Notes: a model not told the origin generated them from the sequence alone. DNA of 64,000 nucleotides from Leptospiraceae bacterium (GCA_016708435.1 JADJFV010000036.1:172436-236435); one strand, 5' to 3'; shown: positions 38,101 to 46,864, counted from the stretch's first letter. Numbers and translations are program-made.

Positions 38101-40614
38101 TCGTGTGTCAATATAGGATGCTTCTGCCATTTCAAAATAAAGTTGGAACAATAAATCATAATTTTCTTTCCACTGTTCGTTATTTGCGTCTAGAACATCT
38201 TCTTTCTTGATAGGCTGGTCTAAGAGTTCTAAGGCTAATCTTGCATAGCCTATAGCGGTTTCATAAGCCGCGGAGGCTTTGGCTTTGCTACAAGCTCTCA
38301 AGTTTAGATTCGCCAACTTGATCTGATCCTCTTTCTTTGAATGAACGATTCCCTGGTTGATATGATTTACTATATCAAATAGATTGTCTTCCAATCCTTC
38401 CTCTGTTGCATTCTCTAAAAGAAAACTTCCAATCTCGAAATGGACCTTAGATTTCTCTTCTAACGGTATAAGTGTATAAGCCGCTTGTTGAATTCGGTCA
38501 TGTAAAAATTTGAATTCGGTTACTCCTTCATACTTAATATCTAACTCTAAGAATTTATAATTCTCATTGGTTGGCTGAACAAGTCCTGACTGAATGGCTT
38601 CATGAATTTTCTTTAGAATGTTCTCCTTCTCTTCGTGAGCAATAAGAGCTACACCCTCTAATGAAAAGCGATTTCCAATACAAGATGCGATTCTTAAATA
38701 ATATTGCACTTGCTCGGATAATTTTTGAATTTTTGAAGTCATTAACTCAACAACGTTATCCGAAATGTTAAGATCTTTTATTTTCTCTAAATCCCATTTC
38801 CAGGGTTTATAGCCTTCTTTAGAATTAAATTCTGGATCGAAAACTAAATACTCCTCGTTATAAAGTGACTTCAAAAACTCATTTGTAAAAAATGGATTTC
38901 CACCAGTCTTATCTTGGATCAGAGCCGCCAACTCTCGCACATTTGCTTTTTCCATTCGGAGGGTATCTGCTATTAGCTCCTCTGTGTTTTCTTTAGAAAG
39001 TGGATTTAATTTTATTTCAGGAATTTCGGGAATAATATCAGAATCTTCACTCTTAAAACTTTCTCGGACTTCTTTCATGGAAAGTTTGAGCGGATGAGCG
39101 TCATTCACCTCATTGTCCCTGTAAGCGCCTATGATAAAAATACAGGATTGATCTCCCTGACTCAATGTTTCTATCAATTTCAAAGAAGCAGAATCAGCCC
39201 ACTGTAAATCATCGAGAAATAGCGCTAGAGGGTGCTCTGGTTTAGCAAATACACTGATGAATCTCTGAAAACCCTCAAAGAAACGATTCTGTGTTTCACT
39301 CGGACCGAGTTCGGGTAATGCTGGTTGTTCTCCGATGACCAATTCAAGCTCTTTGATTACATCTGTGATAACAGCACCATTGTTTCCTAGCTCGCGCAAA
39401 ATCTTATTCTTCCACGACTTGAGTTCCTCTTCCGGCTCACTTAGCAGTTGACGGACAAGTTCTTGAAATGCTTTTAGAATTGCAAAATAAGGAATATTCT
39501 TTTGTAATTGATCGAATTTTCCGGAGATATAATAGCCACGTCTTTTGGTAATCGACTTAAATAGTTCTTGGACTAATACCGATTTGCCTATACCGGAATA
39601 GCCACTTACTAGCATAATTGGAATTTGACGGGTAACAGCTATTGACCTACGACGGAAATTATCTATGTATTGATCAAAATGACCTAATAACCACTCTACT
39701 TCTTTTTCCCTACCGTAGAGTTTTTGTGGAATATTAAATTCTTGGCTAACATCAAATTTACCCAATGGGAAAAAATCAATCTTCGATTTTTTCTTCATTT
39801 GATCTAGACATTCTTCTAAGTCTTTGATTAAACCAACAGAACTCTGATAACGATCTTCTGCATTCTTCGCAAGCAGCTTACTTATAATAGCCGCAACTTG
39901 TTCTGGAATCTTTTTGTTGATACTAGATACTAATCTTGGCTCTTGGGTAATAATCGAGTGAATGAACTCAAGAGGATCTTCTGAGTAGAAAGGCATTTCA
40001 TTGGTAAGTAGTTCAAAGAAACTAACGCCTAACGAGTAGTAGTCGGTGCGATAGTCTAAAGAGCGATTCATTCTTCCTGTCTGTTCGGGAGATATATACG
40101 GCAAAGTCCCTTCTAGAGAGCTAGGATTTTTGATAACAGGATTTTCTTTGTTTAGATATGTAGCGATACCAAAGTCAATGATTTGTATTTTTTTGTCAGA
40201 AACGTTAAACGTTATATTGGAAGGATTTATATCTTTGTGAATAATTCTTGCTGCGTGAATTTGTCCTAAGATACGTGCGCATTGAATTGCAATTTCTAGA
40301 AATTCAATCAATTCGAGATTGGTTCCCGAATACATTTTCCGAAGAGATTCGGCTCCTCTATCTTCTAAGACTAGCACAACTGAGTTTCCATCTCTTTCTA
40401 ATGCATAAGCTTTGACCACTCCATCGGTTGTGAGTTTAGATAGAACTTCGTATTCTTGTTTGAATTGCTTTATTTCGTCTGGACTAGGATATTCCTGTGA
40501 AATTTTCTTTATGATGACAGGGGCTTGGTCTGTTATCCGTTTGCCCCTAAAAATTCTGGAGTTTACACTTTCATAAATCTGTTCTTCAATCTTAAATCCA
40601 CCAATTTGAATCAT
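35158..40614 (-). CDS. Ser/Thr kinase - AAA ATPase - GAF - adenylate cyclase fusion
   Basis: This 1818-residue cytoplasmic protein starts with a protein kinase domain (about 1-270; catalytic loop HKDINPSN, IDFG for metal binding). It continues with an AAA_16-type ATPase (P-loop SGYSGIGKS; ALFLDDLQWAD Walker B), a long helical/TPR region, a GAF domain (about 1370-1530) and a class III cyclase (about 1570-1750) with LFSDIRSFT, DKYIGDAIMALF and VISDAVNLSSRLE, then a TPR-like end. The Lys of DKYIGD predicts ATP as substrate. The N-terminal part resembles PknK/LuxR-type STAND regulators, in which AAA-TPR parts gate the output. It is read towards the cyclase at 33013 and away from the hydrolase at 40876. 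Confidence 0.92.
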   Translation of the reverse strand: MIQIGGFKIEEQIYESVNSRIFRGKRITDQAPVIIKKISQEYPSPDEIKQFKQEYEVLSKLTTDGVVKAYALERDGNSVVLVLEDRGAESLRKMYSGTNLELIEFLEIAIQCARILGQIHAARIIHKDINPSNITFNVSDKKIQIIDFGIATYLNKENPVIKNPSSLEGTLPYISPEQTGRMNRSLDYRTDYYSLGVSFFELLTNEMPFYSEDPLEFIHSIITQEPRLVSSINKKIPEQVAAIISKLLAKNAEDRYQSSVGLIKDLEECLDQMKKKSKIDFFPLGKFDVSQEFNIPQKLYGREKEVEWLLGHFDQYIDNFRRRSIAVTRQIPIMLVSGYSGIGKSVLVQELFKSITKRRGYYISGKFDQLQKNIPYFAILKAFQELVRQLLSEPEEELKSWKNKILRELGNNGAVITDVIKELELVIGEQPALPELGPSETQNRFFEGFQRFISVFAKPEHPLALFLDDLQWADSASLKLIETLSQGDQSCIFIIGAYRDNEVNDAHPLKLSMKEVRESFKSEDSDIIPEIPEIKLNPLSKENTEELIADTLRMEKANVRELAALIQDKTGGNPFFTNEFLKSLYNEEYLVFDPEFNSKEGYKPWKWDLEKIKDLNISDNVVELMTSKIQKLSEQVQYYLRIASCIGNRFSLEGVALIAHEEKENILKKIHEAIQSGLVQPTNENYKFLELDIKYEGVTEFKFLHDRIQQAAYTLIPLEEKSKVHFEIGSFLLENATEEGLEDNLFDIVNHINQGIVHSKKEDQIKLANLNLRACSKAKASAAYETAIGYARLALELLDQPIKKEDVLDANNEQWKENYDLLFQLYFEMAEASYIDTRYEDCEALVEISLPHCKDVLDKTRIYTVKIRSLIAQNKLREAIQSSFPMLDELGLKFPRNPNKLLVGLGLVKSILKYSDKKIMNMDKLPTMTDKAYYAGFELMLIIGGSAYLTMPDLNPMLLFKGLDITFKKGISDLTSPLLGAYIIILCGILNKIDVGYRMCQACLEIYEKYPNPKQYGSILTIMNIFGIHWKESLHVNTKNFLEAYKVCLQNGDLTYGGFSINNYLRNSFYSGKELSQLNKEFAVYLKKVKSMRQESAYYLIASLYQMNENLLGKVDDPSILSGEVFDPKRDLPKLEAQHDNASIGYFYLMEVMLSFLFGKYQYGLEQAAKFRKFIDNDLSTINVPLFYFYEALLISSFIKKSSGSLYRKFKSNLKKMKFYCDNAPVNHEHRYYLLLAEQGRLENDSDKAEVNYDKAVELSKAKGFPNDEAICSELAGKFYLGKGRKMLAAPYFMNSYNAYNIWGAVAKMRQMEVTYIGVQLKRPETKVGGATTFAHTTISSSPTTNIASTSVTKNSNEAFDLASVMKASQSISGEIVLDKLLRSLMSTLLQNAGADRGILILESKKKFYAEAIAESGRDSQILQSISIDGTTLICPTSMIFFVIRSKENVVLDDAISDSKYGGDAYIQTAKPRSVICTPLMTQGKVVGVLYLENKVSTGAFTKERLRILNLLSSQAAISIENARLYSNMSELNAAYQRFVPEEFLRFLNRESIVDVKLGDQIRKEMSVLFSDIRSFTELSEKMTPEENFNFINSYLKRMGPNIRENNGFIDKYIGDAIMALFPRNADDAIKASIQMMEGIKKYNGHRANQGYPPISIGIGIHTGELMLGTVGEDKRMDTTVISDAVNLSSRLESMTKQYGVGIIISEDTLNKTHEKNKYKYRLLDNVIVKGKTTPVVVYEILDYYPEEILKDKLATRGDYEKGVTLFYAGNFSEAKTLFEKVLTITKEDKAAKLFLERVENLLKNLDDWKGVSTLSEK

Positions 40615-40791
40615 AGAATTCCCTTTTTAAAAAAAATTTTCGAGAAAAATCCGTATTTACCCATTGACCATTTTTAAATCAATGAGATTTCTATAGCTCT
40701 ATCATTAGCATATAGTTTTAATATCAGTCAAGAAATATATAGCCATCTAAGAGTTTTTTCTCAATTTTTTACTTTGTGAACAATAATTCTT

Positions 40792-40824
40792 TTTCACTTG
40801 ACAACGAATTGACTACAAGTGAAA
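40792..40824. promoter_or_regulatory. inverted repeat between the kinase-cyclase and hydrolase genes
   Basis: TTTCACTTG (40792-40800) and CAAGTGAAA (40816-40824) are a perfect 9-base inverted repeat with a 15-base spacer. A TTGACA box (40798-40803) overlaps the left arm, 50 to 85 bases upstream of the hydrolase start. It is a good candidate operator for the divergent pair, of unknown regulator. The rest of 40615-40875 is AT-rich without a gene. Confidence 0.4.
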
Positions 40825-40875
40825 TATCCGCGTATTCCTTTCTCGATAATACAAAAACATTTAAGGAAATTATTT

Positions 40876-42633
40876 ATGCCAGCAACAAAAGAACCCGTCA
40901 ACATACAATTTACTGAAGAAATGAAAGGCTATCTTAGTTTTTCGGACAAAGCATTAGATTATAAGGAGTGCTTTGATGCAGGAAAAAAAGAAGACAATTA
41001 CTTTATGTTTCACCTAACTATTATTATTCCCGACGTCGATTTTTTTGTAAACGATCCAAAAGAAACAGGAATGGCGGAAGGATATGTAGAATGTCCCAAA
41101 TGGGGCGGGAAATTCAATGTGGAGAAAGGTGTCTTCAATTGTTTTGTAGATGTGGATGCTCCCATTCAGAATACAAAGAATATGTTCTATCGACTCTTCT
41201 TTAAGGATAATAATGGAAAACTCCTTACAATGTCTGGTCATAAGATTGTGAAAAATGATAGTGGCATTGATATCTGGAAAGACACTACAACCTTATACAC
41301 TCGAATCTATGAAGGTCATATCGAAGAGAAAGCAGAGAAGACTGCAAAGCTTGTAGCAACTGGAATTTTAGAAATCTACATCAAAGATTTTGCCAAGCAA
41401 ATGACTACAATCAAATCAAATGGTAAAACTTTTGCTGAGCGCGAAAGGGCTGTTACCCAATTCGGAAAATTATTTTTAGGAAATCTCTGGGATGTTTACA
41501 AGCCAAATATTAAAAACGCAGAGCCTGAGATTTGGAATGCAAGGGAAATTTCAATGTTTACTCTCGAAGGTGTAAAAGAAGGAACTATCAGCACTCATCC
41601 AATAACAACGGGAGACAAACTAGGTATTAGCCTCACTCGCTTTTTAAAAAAAGAATCAGACGATGTAATCTTACTCTCACATGGTCTTACTACTTCGACA
41701 GATATGTATATCATGCCGGAGCACAATAATCTTGTAAATTTTCTACATGCAAATGGATATGGAGATATATGGTCGCTTGACTGGAGAGGAAGTATGCGCC
41801 ATAGCTATAATCTTTTTCCTCATAGGTTTAATCTAGACGATGTCGCCTTATACGACTTACCCGCTGCGATTGCAGAAATCAGAAAGCATATCGGTCCTAA
41901 GAAAAGAATTCACGCCATTGTGCACTGTGTTGGATCGATTACTTTTATGATGAGCCTTTTCGCAAAGAAAATTGACGGTATCACAAGTGTAATTTCAAAC
42001 AGTGTTTCCCTTACTCCGCGCGTTGCTACTTGGTCAAAAATAAAATTAGCCGTTGCTCCTTTTGCAATAGAATATATCCTGCGGTTTCCGAATGTGAATC
42101 CAAGGTCTTATTACAATCCCGGTCCTGCTCTTGGAAAAGTTCTTTCTAAAGCAGTCAGTCTATTTCATGGAGAATGCAATAACCAAGCCTGTCATATGCT
42201 CAGTATGATGTGGGGAACTGGATTTCCCGCTTGTTATGAGCATTCACAGCTATCTCCTATTACCCACGATAGAGTCGGAGATTTATTTGGCGCTACTTCC
42301 ATGAACTACCATAGGCATATTCGTAGAATGGTTCGTAAAGGAGTCGCTGTAAAATACCAAATCGAAAATGCGCGTTACAGCGATTTGCCGAATGACTACC
42401 TAGACAATGCGGCTACTATTGATACTCCGATACTTTTTATGACTGGTGATAAAAACAGAGTCTTTAGCGATTCCAATATTGTGACATACGACACCTTAAA
42501 GAAAATTAAACCAGAAAATAAAAATGAATTATTTATCGCCAAAGGATACGGTCATCAGGATACTCTCATGGGAAAGAATGTGGATAAGGACATTTTTCCC
42601 CGATTTCTAGAATTTTTAAAGAAGCAGAAATAG
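40876..42633 (+). CDS. alpha/beta hydrolase with N-terminal lipid-cluster domain; Cys nucleophile
   Basis: The start at 40876 follows AAGGAAATTATTT; 585 residues, no signal peptide. Residues 1-215 form the unrecognised beta-rich domain also found alone at 28509. Residues 240-585 form an alpha/beta hydrolase: the HGLTTS oxyanion-type loop, the nucleophile elbow IVHCVGSI with Cys351 where most family members have Ser, the acid Asp525 (MTGDKN) and His560 (GYGHQD). A Cys-Asp-His triad is known from dienelactone hydrolases. The substrate is unknown; the shared domain and the GMC/SDR neighbours suggest a lipid or lactone of the same pathway. Confidence 0.82.
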   Translation: MPATKEPVNIQFTEEMKGYLSFSDKALDYKECFDAGKKEDNYFMFHLTIIIPDVDFFVNDPKETGMAEGYVECPKWGGKFNVEKGVFNCFVDVDAPIQNTKNMFYRLFFKDNNGKLLTMSGHKIVKNDSGIDIWKDTTTLYTRIYEGHIEEKAEKTAKLVATGILEIYIKDFAKQMTTIKSNGKTFAERERAVTQFGKLFLGNLWDVYKPNIKNAEPEIWNAREISMFTLEGVKEGTISTHPITTGDKLGISLTRFLKKESDDVILLSHGLTTSTDMYIMPEHNNLVNFLHANGYGDIWSLDWRGSMRHSYNLFPHRFNLDDVALYDLPAAIAEIRKHIGPKKRIHAIVHCVGSITFMMSLFAKKIDGITSVISNSVSLTPRVATWSKIKLAVAPFAIEYILRFPNVNPRSYYNPGPALGKVLSKAVSLFHGECNNQACHMLSMMWGTGFPACYEHSQLSPITHDRVGDLFGATSMNYHRHIRRMVRKGVAVKYQIENARYSDLPNDYLDNAATIDTPILFMTGDKNRVFSDSNIVTYDTLKKIKPENKNELFIAKGYGHQDTLMGKNVDKDIFPRFLEFLKKQK

Positions 42634-42641
42634 AAGAGATT

Positions 42642-43700
42642 CTATTTTTCCTTCATCGCTTTCAGTGCTTTTTCTAATTCATTTACTCTGGCACGGAGGT
42701 CTGGAAGTTTACGATAAATCGCGAGACTCTTTGTGTATTCACCAAATGGTTGCAGTGGAGTTCCGGCATATACTCCCGATTTTTTTACATCATTCGAAAC
42801 GCCAGGACGCATCCCCATGATTACATCATCAACGATTGTAAGATGATCTAAGATTCCGCACTGTCCACTTGTCATGACTCTATTTCCAATCTTAGTAGAT
42901 CCTGCTACAATGAATCCAGCGGTTAATGCGCAGTCTTCGCCAATTTCAACGTTATGCGCTACATGACAGAGATTGTCGAACTTGGTTCCACGTTTGATTC
43001 GCGTCTCTGTATAAGCGGCTCTGTCGATGCAACAGTTTGCTCCTACATGCACATCGTCTTCCAATACTACAATTCCAGTTTGCGGAATACGGTAATAGCG
43101 TCTATCATTTCCAAATGCAAATCCAAATCCTTCACTTCCAATGACAGTTCCACTTTTGACATACACACGTTTGCCCAAGATACAGTCATAACCAATCACA
43201 GCGTTTGGATAAATAACACAATCCTCTCCTAGCTTTGCTCCGGATTCGACAATTGCTCCAGCAAGAAGAACAGTTCTCTCACCTAACACTACATTTGCCC
43301 CAACTACTACATTGGGTCCAATCATACAAGAATCAGGAATGGTCGCAGATTCATGAATGACAGCGCTTACATGACGTTTGCCCCATTCAGAGGTAAATAA
43401 ATCTCTGTCAGCGTATTTTTGTTTTAATGCAGCATGAGCAACAGCTACGTTTTTAGTTAAGAATACCGCCTCTAGTCCATAGGTGCGAATTTCTTCGATA
43501 AATTCTTTATTGGTTACAACGGCTGAGGGTTTGTTTTCCCTTAGAAAAGGAAGAAAACTTTTATTGTCCACAAAAACAAGAGCACCTGTCTTGCCGACTT
43601 CGACAGGAGATATGACGGTTATCGTTGTATCTCCATCTAATGATTCCAGAATTCCTGCTGGTTGGAATAGAGATATAATTTCACTGGCTTTTAATTTCAT
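42642..43700 (-). CDS. lpxD: UDP-3-O-acyl-glucosamine N-acyltransferase
   Basis: The 352-residue enzyme adds the N-linked hydroxyacyl chain in lipid A synthesis, from acyl-ACP. It has the N-terminal uridine-binding domain, then a left-handed beta-helix of hexapeptide repeats (for example IGPNVVVGANVVLG, VIYPNAVIGYDCILG). The catalytic His lies in CHVAHNVEIG near residue 250, and a helical C-terminus (LRARVNELEKALK) makes the usual trimer contacts. The length is typical. It stands apart from other lipid A genes, and the hydrolase converges on it with only 8 bases between. Confidence 0.95.
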   Translation of the reverse strand: MKLKASEIISLFQPAGILESLDGDTTITVISPVEVGKTGALVFVDNKSFLPFLRENKPSAVVTNKEFIEEIRTYGLEAVFLTKNVAVAHAALKQKYADRDLFTSEWGKRHVSAVIHESATIPDSCMIGPNVVVGANVVLGERTVLLAGAIVESGAKLGEDCVIYPNAVIGYDCILGKRVYVKSGTVIGSEGFGFAFGNDRRYYRIPQTGIVVLEDDVHVGANCCIDRAAYTETRIKRGTKFDNLCHVAHNVEIGEDCALTAGFIVAGSTKIGNRVMTSGQCGILDHLTIVDDVIMGMRPGVSNDVKKSGVYAGTPLQPFGEYTKSLAIYRKLPDLRARVNELEKALKAMKEK

Positions 43701-43820
43701 GTATACTTTTTCTTAAATAGAATCTATACAGACAAGAAAAATCTTTATCATTAGAAAAAATTCCTATCTCAAAAAACATTGTCATAACAAACGATAAAAA
43801 GTGGAATGAAGGATAATTCG

Positions 43821-44681
43821 ATGAAGATTGCAATCATTGGAGACGTTCATGGATTTTGGAATGAACGAGATACAGAGTATTTTAATGGCTCCGATTACGA
43901 TTATATTTTATTCACAGGGGATTTTAGAAGTTATACGGAAAGTGAATCGAGTGTTGCGAAGCGGATTTCTAGTATCACGAAAAAATCCTTTCTGATACCG
44001 GGAAATACGGACACAAGCAATCTATTCCAATCAGCAGGAGAGATATTTCAAAATAATTTTCTAATCAAAGGCTTTCAACTAAATCAAAATAAAAAACTAG
44101 AACGAATGAAACATTCCCTGGGTAAAATCCAATTATCCGCTTACGAGACTCATACACTCTCTACTGAAAATTGCAAATTAAACCTAATTGTTCTGCGTCC
44201 CTTTGCGATGGGGGTAAATTTAAGTTATGCACCAATTCTAAAGAAAAGATTTGGAATAGAAAGCCTGCAAGACTCAAAGGACAGATACATACAAATCATA
44301 GACGAAGGCAAAGAAGAGGCAATCATCTTTCTCGGTCATAATGGTCCTTTTGGTTTAGGAAGTGAACCTAATAGTTTATGGAGTTCTGATTTTACAAAAG
44401 AGCCACTTGACTGGGGGGATAGCGACTATCGATTTGCTATCGACTATGCAAAGAGCAAAGGCAATAAAGTATTAGCCGCTATTGCCGGACATATGCACCA
44501 TCGAGTTAAACACAAAAACTTGGAACGTAATTGGCTTACCCAAATCGAAAATACTAATTATATAAATGCAGCCAAAGTTCCAAGGATATTTAAAAGAGAC
44601 GATAAGACTTTGCATCATCATATAGAATTAATCATAAACGAAGATTTAAAAACAACTGTAAGAGAAATCTTAGTAGAATAG
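43821..44681 (+). CDS. calcineurin-like metallophosphatase
   Basis: I choose the ATG at 43821 (AAGGA site 8 bases before), which starts at once with the conserved strand MKIAIIGDVHG; the ATG at 43806 is an alternative. The 286-residue product shows GDVHG, FTGDFRS, PGNTD, FLGHNGP and AGHMHH, a full metallophosphatase motif set with Thr replacing the common His of GNHD. It resembles a small family seen in cyanobacteria and plants (TIGR04168 type, from memory). Cytoplasmic; substrate unknown. Confidence 0.78.
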   Translation: MKIAIIGDVHGFWNERDTEYFNGSDYDYILFTGDFRSYTESESSVAKRISSITKKSFLIPGNTDTSNLFQSAGEIFQNNFLIKGFQLNQNKKLERMKHSLGKIQLSAYETHTLSTENCKLNLIVLRPFAMGVNLSYAPILKKRFGIESLQDSKDRYIQIIDEGKEEAIIFLGHNGPFGLGSEPNSLWSSDFTKEPLDWGDSDYRFAIDYAKSKGNKVLAAIAGHMHHRVKHKNLERNWLTQIENTNYINAAKVPRIFKRDDKTLHHHIELIINEDLKTTVREILVE

Positions 44682-44728
44682 GATCAGAGATGGTGCAAAG
44701 GTAAGAAAAATTCCTATGTGCAATCAAA

Positions 44729-45073
44729 CTAGTCTTTTCGTCCACGATTGTAATTAATTTTAATTAGAAGAAATAACGATAAGTAAGCGCCGAGGAAAAT
44801 AACGATTAGATTCACATTGGAAAGTTGAATCGTGCCTAGCTTAGGCGACATGAGCCACATGATGATATCACGCACGAAAGTTTGTAAAGAGGCGAGAATT
44901 AAAATGGCACCGAGACCAGAAATCACAATCGCTCCTACAAATCCTCCAATGATTTCTTTTTTGAGATAAAAATAAAAATACCAGGCAACTACAGTAGAGA
45001 TGCCAACGATAAAAATAATATCTACTAGTATGGTTAATGGTTCAGACGTTGTTGCTAAAAATATTTGCTGCAT
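44729..45073 (-). CDS. small membrane protein, three helices
   Basis: The 114-residue product has three to four hydrophobic helices (TILVDIIFIVGISTVVAWYF, GFVGAIVISGLGAILILA, VNLIVIFLGAYLSLFLLI) and a basic C-terminus (NYNRGRKD). I recognise no family. No clear operon partner: the gene upstream on this strand is the BshC-like gene, 384 bases away across a repeat element. Confidence 0.6.
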   Translation of the reverse strand: MQQIFLATTSEPLTILVDIIFIVGISTVVAWYFYFYLKKEIIGGFVGAIVISGLGAILILASLQTFVRDIIMWLMSPKLGTIQLSNVNLIVIFLGAYLSLFLLIKINYNRGRKD

Positions 45074-45457
45074 AAAAATACTGATAAATCAAAGGGAAAT
45101 TTTGCCAATTAAAATAAAAACTTGTTCTCTAAGTTGGAGTTTTTTGTAACTATTCAGTGTGTTTTGCCATGGTTCAACAAGCTAATTAGGAAGTTATTGC
45201 TCACTATAAACGCCGGCACTTTTCTTCCTTTGTGTCCTTTGCGTATACTCAATGTCATTAAGATAAGAATTTTTTTACCATACTTCGGCAAGGCTCAGCA
45301 TAAACTCCGAGCACGAAGTTCACGAAGGTATGGAATCAAATTCCTTTTCTTTTCTTCGTGTTCGACGTTTATACTGAGTTTATCGAAGTATGCCCTTCGT
45401 GATTAATCTTTCTTCTATCTTTCTTCACTTAATGACATTGACCTGCTCGCCTCTAGA
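45074..45457. other. intergenic region mostly filled by a repeat element
   Basis: No credible gene. The MITE-like copy at 45250-45440 fills half of it. The first 175 bases are AT-rich and hold the presumed promoter of the small membrane protein. Short open frames here are translations of the repeat. Confidence 0.7.
45250..45440. mobile_element. MITE-like element, copy 2, with an additional internal palindrome
   Basis: The ends CAATGTCATTAAG and CTTAATGACATTG match the copy at 25641-25783 exactly, as does the inner GAGCACGAAGTTCACGAAGG. This copy is longer (191 bases) because its arms carry an extra imperfect inverted pair (TACTTCGGCAAGGCTCAGC near 45284 and GAGTTTATCGAAGTA near 45376). No flanking target duplication is visible. 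Confidence 0.75.
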
Positions 45458-46864
45458 TTAATATTTCTCAACATATTCAATCAATTCATTCATATTATAA
45501 TAATAAAATGGAAGAGTTCTGGATTGAAAAATCATATTTGTGTGTTGGATAATCGGGAGTTGACTCTTGGTCTGTTCTAATTTTTCTTTTTCAGGAAGAA
45601 TTAATTTTGCCATTTGATCATTCAAAGAAGAAATCTCTTTGTGTAATTCCTTTTTATCAGAGTCAGGATTTTTAAACTTACTTTGCAATTCTTTTTTTTG
45701 AATGGCAAGGGGATTCGTGTGATCTAAAAACTTTTCAGGCGAATAGACAGTATCTCTAAGTTTTAATTCTAATTCCTTCTCATCAATATCAGGAACTGGA
45801 AACCATTCTGTCTTATTCAGATGCATCGTAGCACTGGCTACTTCGTAAGGGGCTGCTTCAATCTTAAAAAATTCTTTTATAATATGCTCGGATACTTCCT
45901 CGTATCTCCCTCCTCCTTTTCCATGAATAAAAAAGTCAGTCATAAAAAGTCTCATGAACATAGTAAGAGTAACCGCTTTGGGCAGTATACAGGCATTATC
46001 CACTGAATCTTCCACTCGCATCACGTTTCTTTTTTTTGTGATCGGGTCTAGTATCCAGAAAGGCATTTCTCCCGATACAAGATTGGGAATCGGCTGTGCA
46101 TGATTTTTAATTTTATGCTCTTTACGATAATCAATCAGGGATTGATTGTAAACTTGCATAAACTCATCTAGATGCTTCCTGATTTTTTCAACCAAAACTT
46201 TAAAAGAATGTAATTTGACCAACTCACTTACATTGATTCTATAGATATGAATCTTTCTAGATTGGTAAAATTCTTCTCGTATGATTTCATTTACTTCAAA
46301 TAGATATTGGTGCGTTTTTAAAAGTTCTAACTTACGATTTAAAATACTTACGAATTCTTTTTGTATAGTAGGACTTATAAAATATTTCGCTTCTTCTATT
46401 TGACTCTGGATAATACTTGTTAACTCTTTTCTGTCTTCTTCACTGAGAGTTGTCTGCGAATACACTCTATTATCCTTGTCTTTCAAGTGCAAAGTTTTTA
46501 AATGAGCAAAACCAGTTTCCAGTCTTTCGGGGTAGGCATAAGACATTTCGAACTGGTCGGTATCTACTACTATATGAAGCGGCAAACCTTTCGTTAACTC
46601 TGCAATTTTATGAATGAGTAAGTCTTTAAATAGGATTCCGGGATGTTGAAACTCAGGTTGATGTCCATTGGCGATAATCGGTTTCTTACTGAAATCTATC
46701 TGAAATTTTTCTGATAAAAAATTTCTAGTTTCTTCTTTTAGTTTTTTAAATTCATCCGCTTCAAATCCCTTTGGTATGAAGACCAATTCTTTGTGTTTTA
46801 AGATACTCTCTGTCAGCTTAGGAAAATCTTTTTCGTTGCAAATAACTTCTTTAATTTCATTCAT
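45458..46864 (-). CDS. BshC-like protein (possible bacillithiol cysteine ligase)
   Basis: The 468-residue soluble protein has features reminiscent of BshC, which adds cysteine to glucosaminyl-malate in bacillithiol synthesis: the ANGHQPEFQHPGILFKDLLI segment near residue 70 recalls the GQQPG-type nucleotide-binding loop, and a long C-terminal coiled coil (EKFLDHTNPLAIQKKELQ onward) follows. It is shorter than typical BshC (about 530). BshA or BshB partners are not in the window. The assignment is tentative; an uncharacterised paralogue is equally possible. Confidence 0.45.
   Translation of the reverse strand: MNEIKEVICNEKDFPKLTESILKHKELVFIPKGFEADEFKKLKEETRNFLSEKFQIDFSKKPIIANGHQPEFQHPGILFKDLLIHKIAELTKGLPLHIVVDTDQFEMSYAYPERLETGFAHLKTLHLKDKDNRVYSQTTLSEEDRKELTSIIQSQIEEAKYFISPTIQKEFVSILNRKLELLKTHQYLFEVNEIIREEFYQSRKIHIYRINVSELVKLHSFKVLVEKIRKHLDEFMQVYNQSLIDYRKEHKIKNHAQPIPNLVSGEMPFWILDPITKKRNVMRVEDSVDNACILPKAVTLTMFMRLFMTDFFIHGKGGGRYEEVSEHIIKEFFKIEAAPYEVASATMHLNKTEWFPVPDIDEKELELKLRDTVYSPEKFLDHTNPLAIQKKELQSKFKNPDSDKKELHKEISSLNDQMAKLILPEKEKLEQTKSQLPIIQHTNMIFQSRTLPFYYYNMNELIEYVEKY

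Noticed and set aside
45122..45406. 94-codon plus frame in the intergenic region
   Set aside because: Lies almost wholly in the MITE-like copy, with no ribosome site or protein-like composition.
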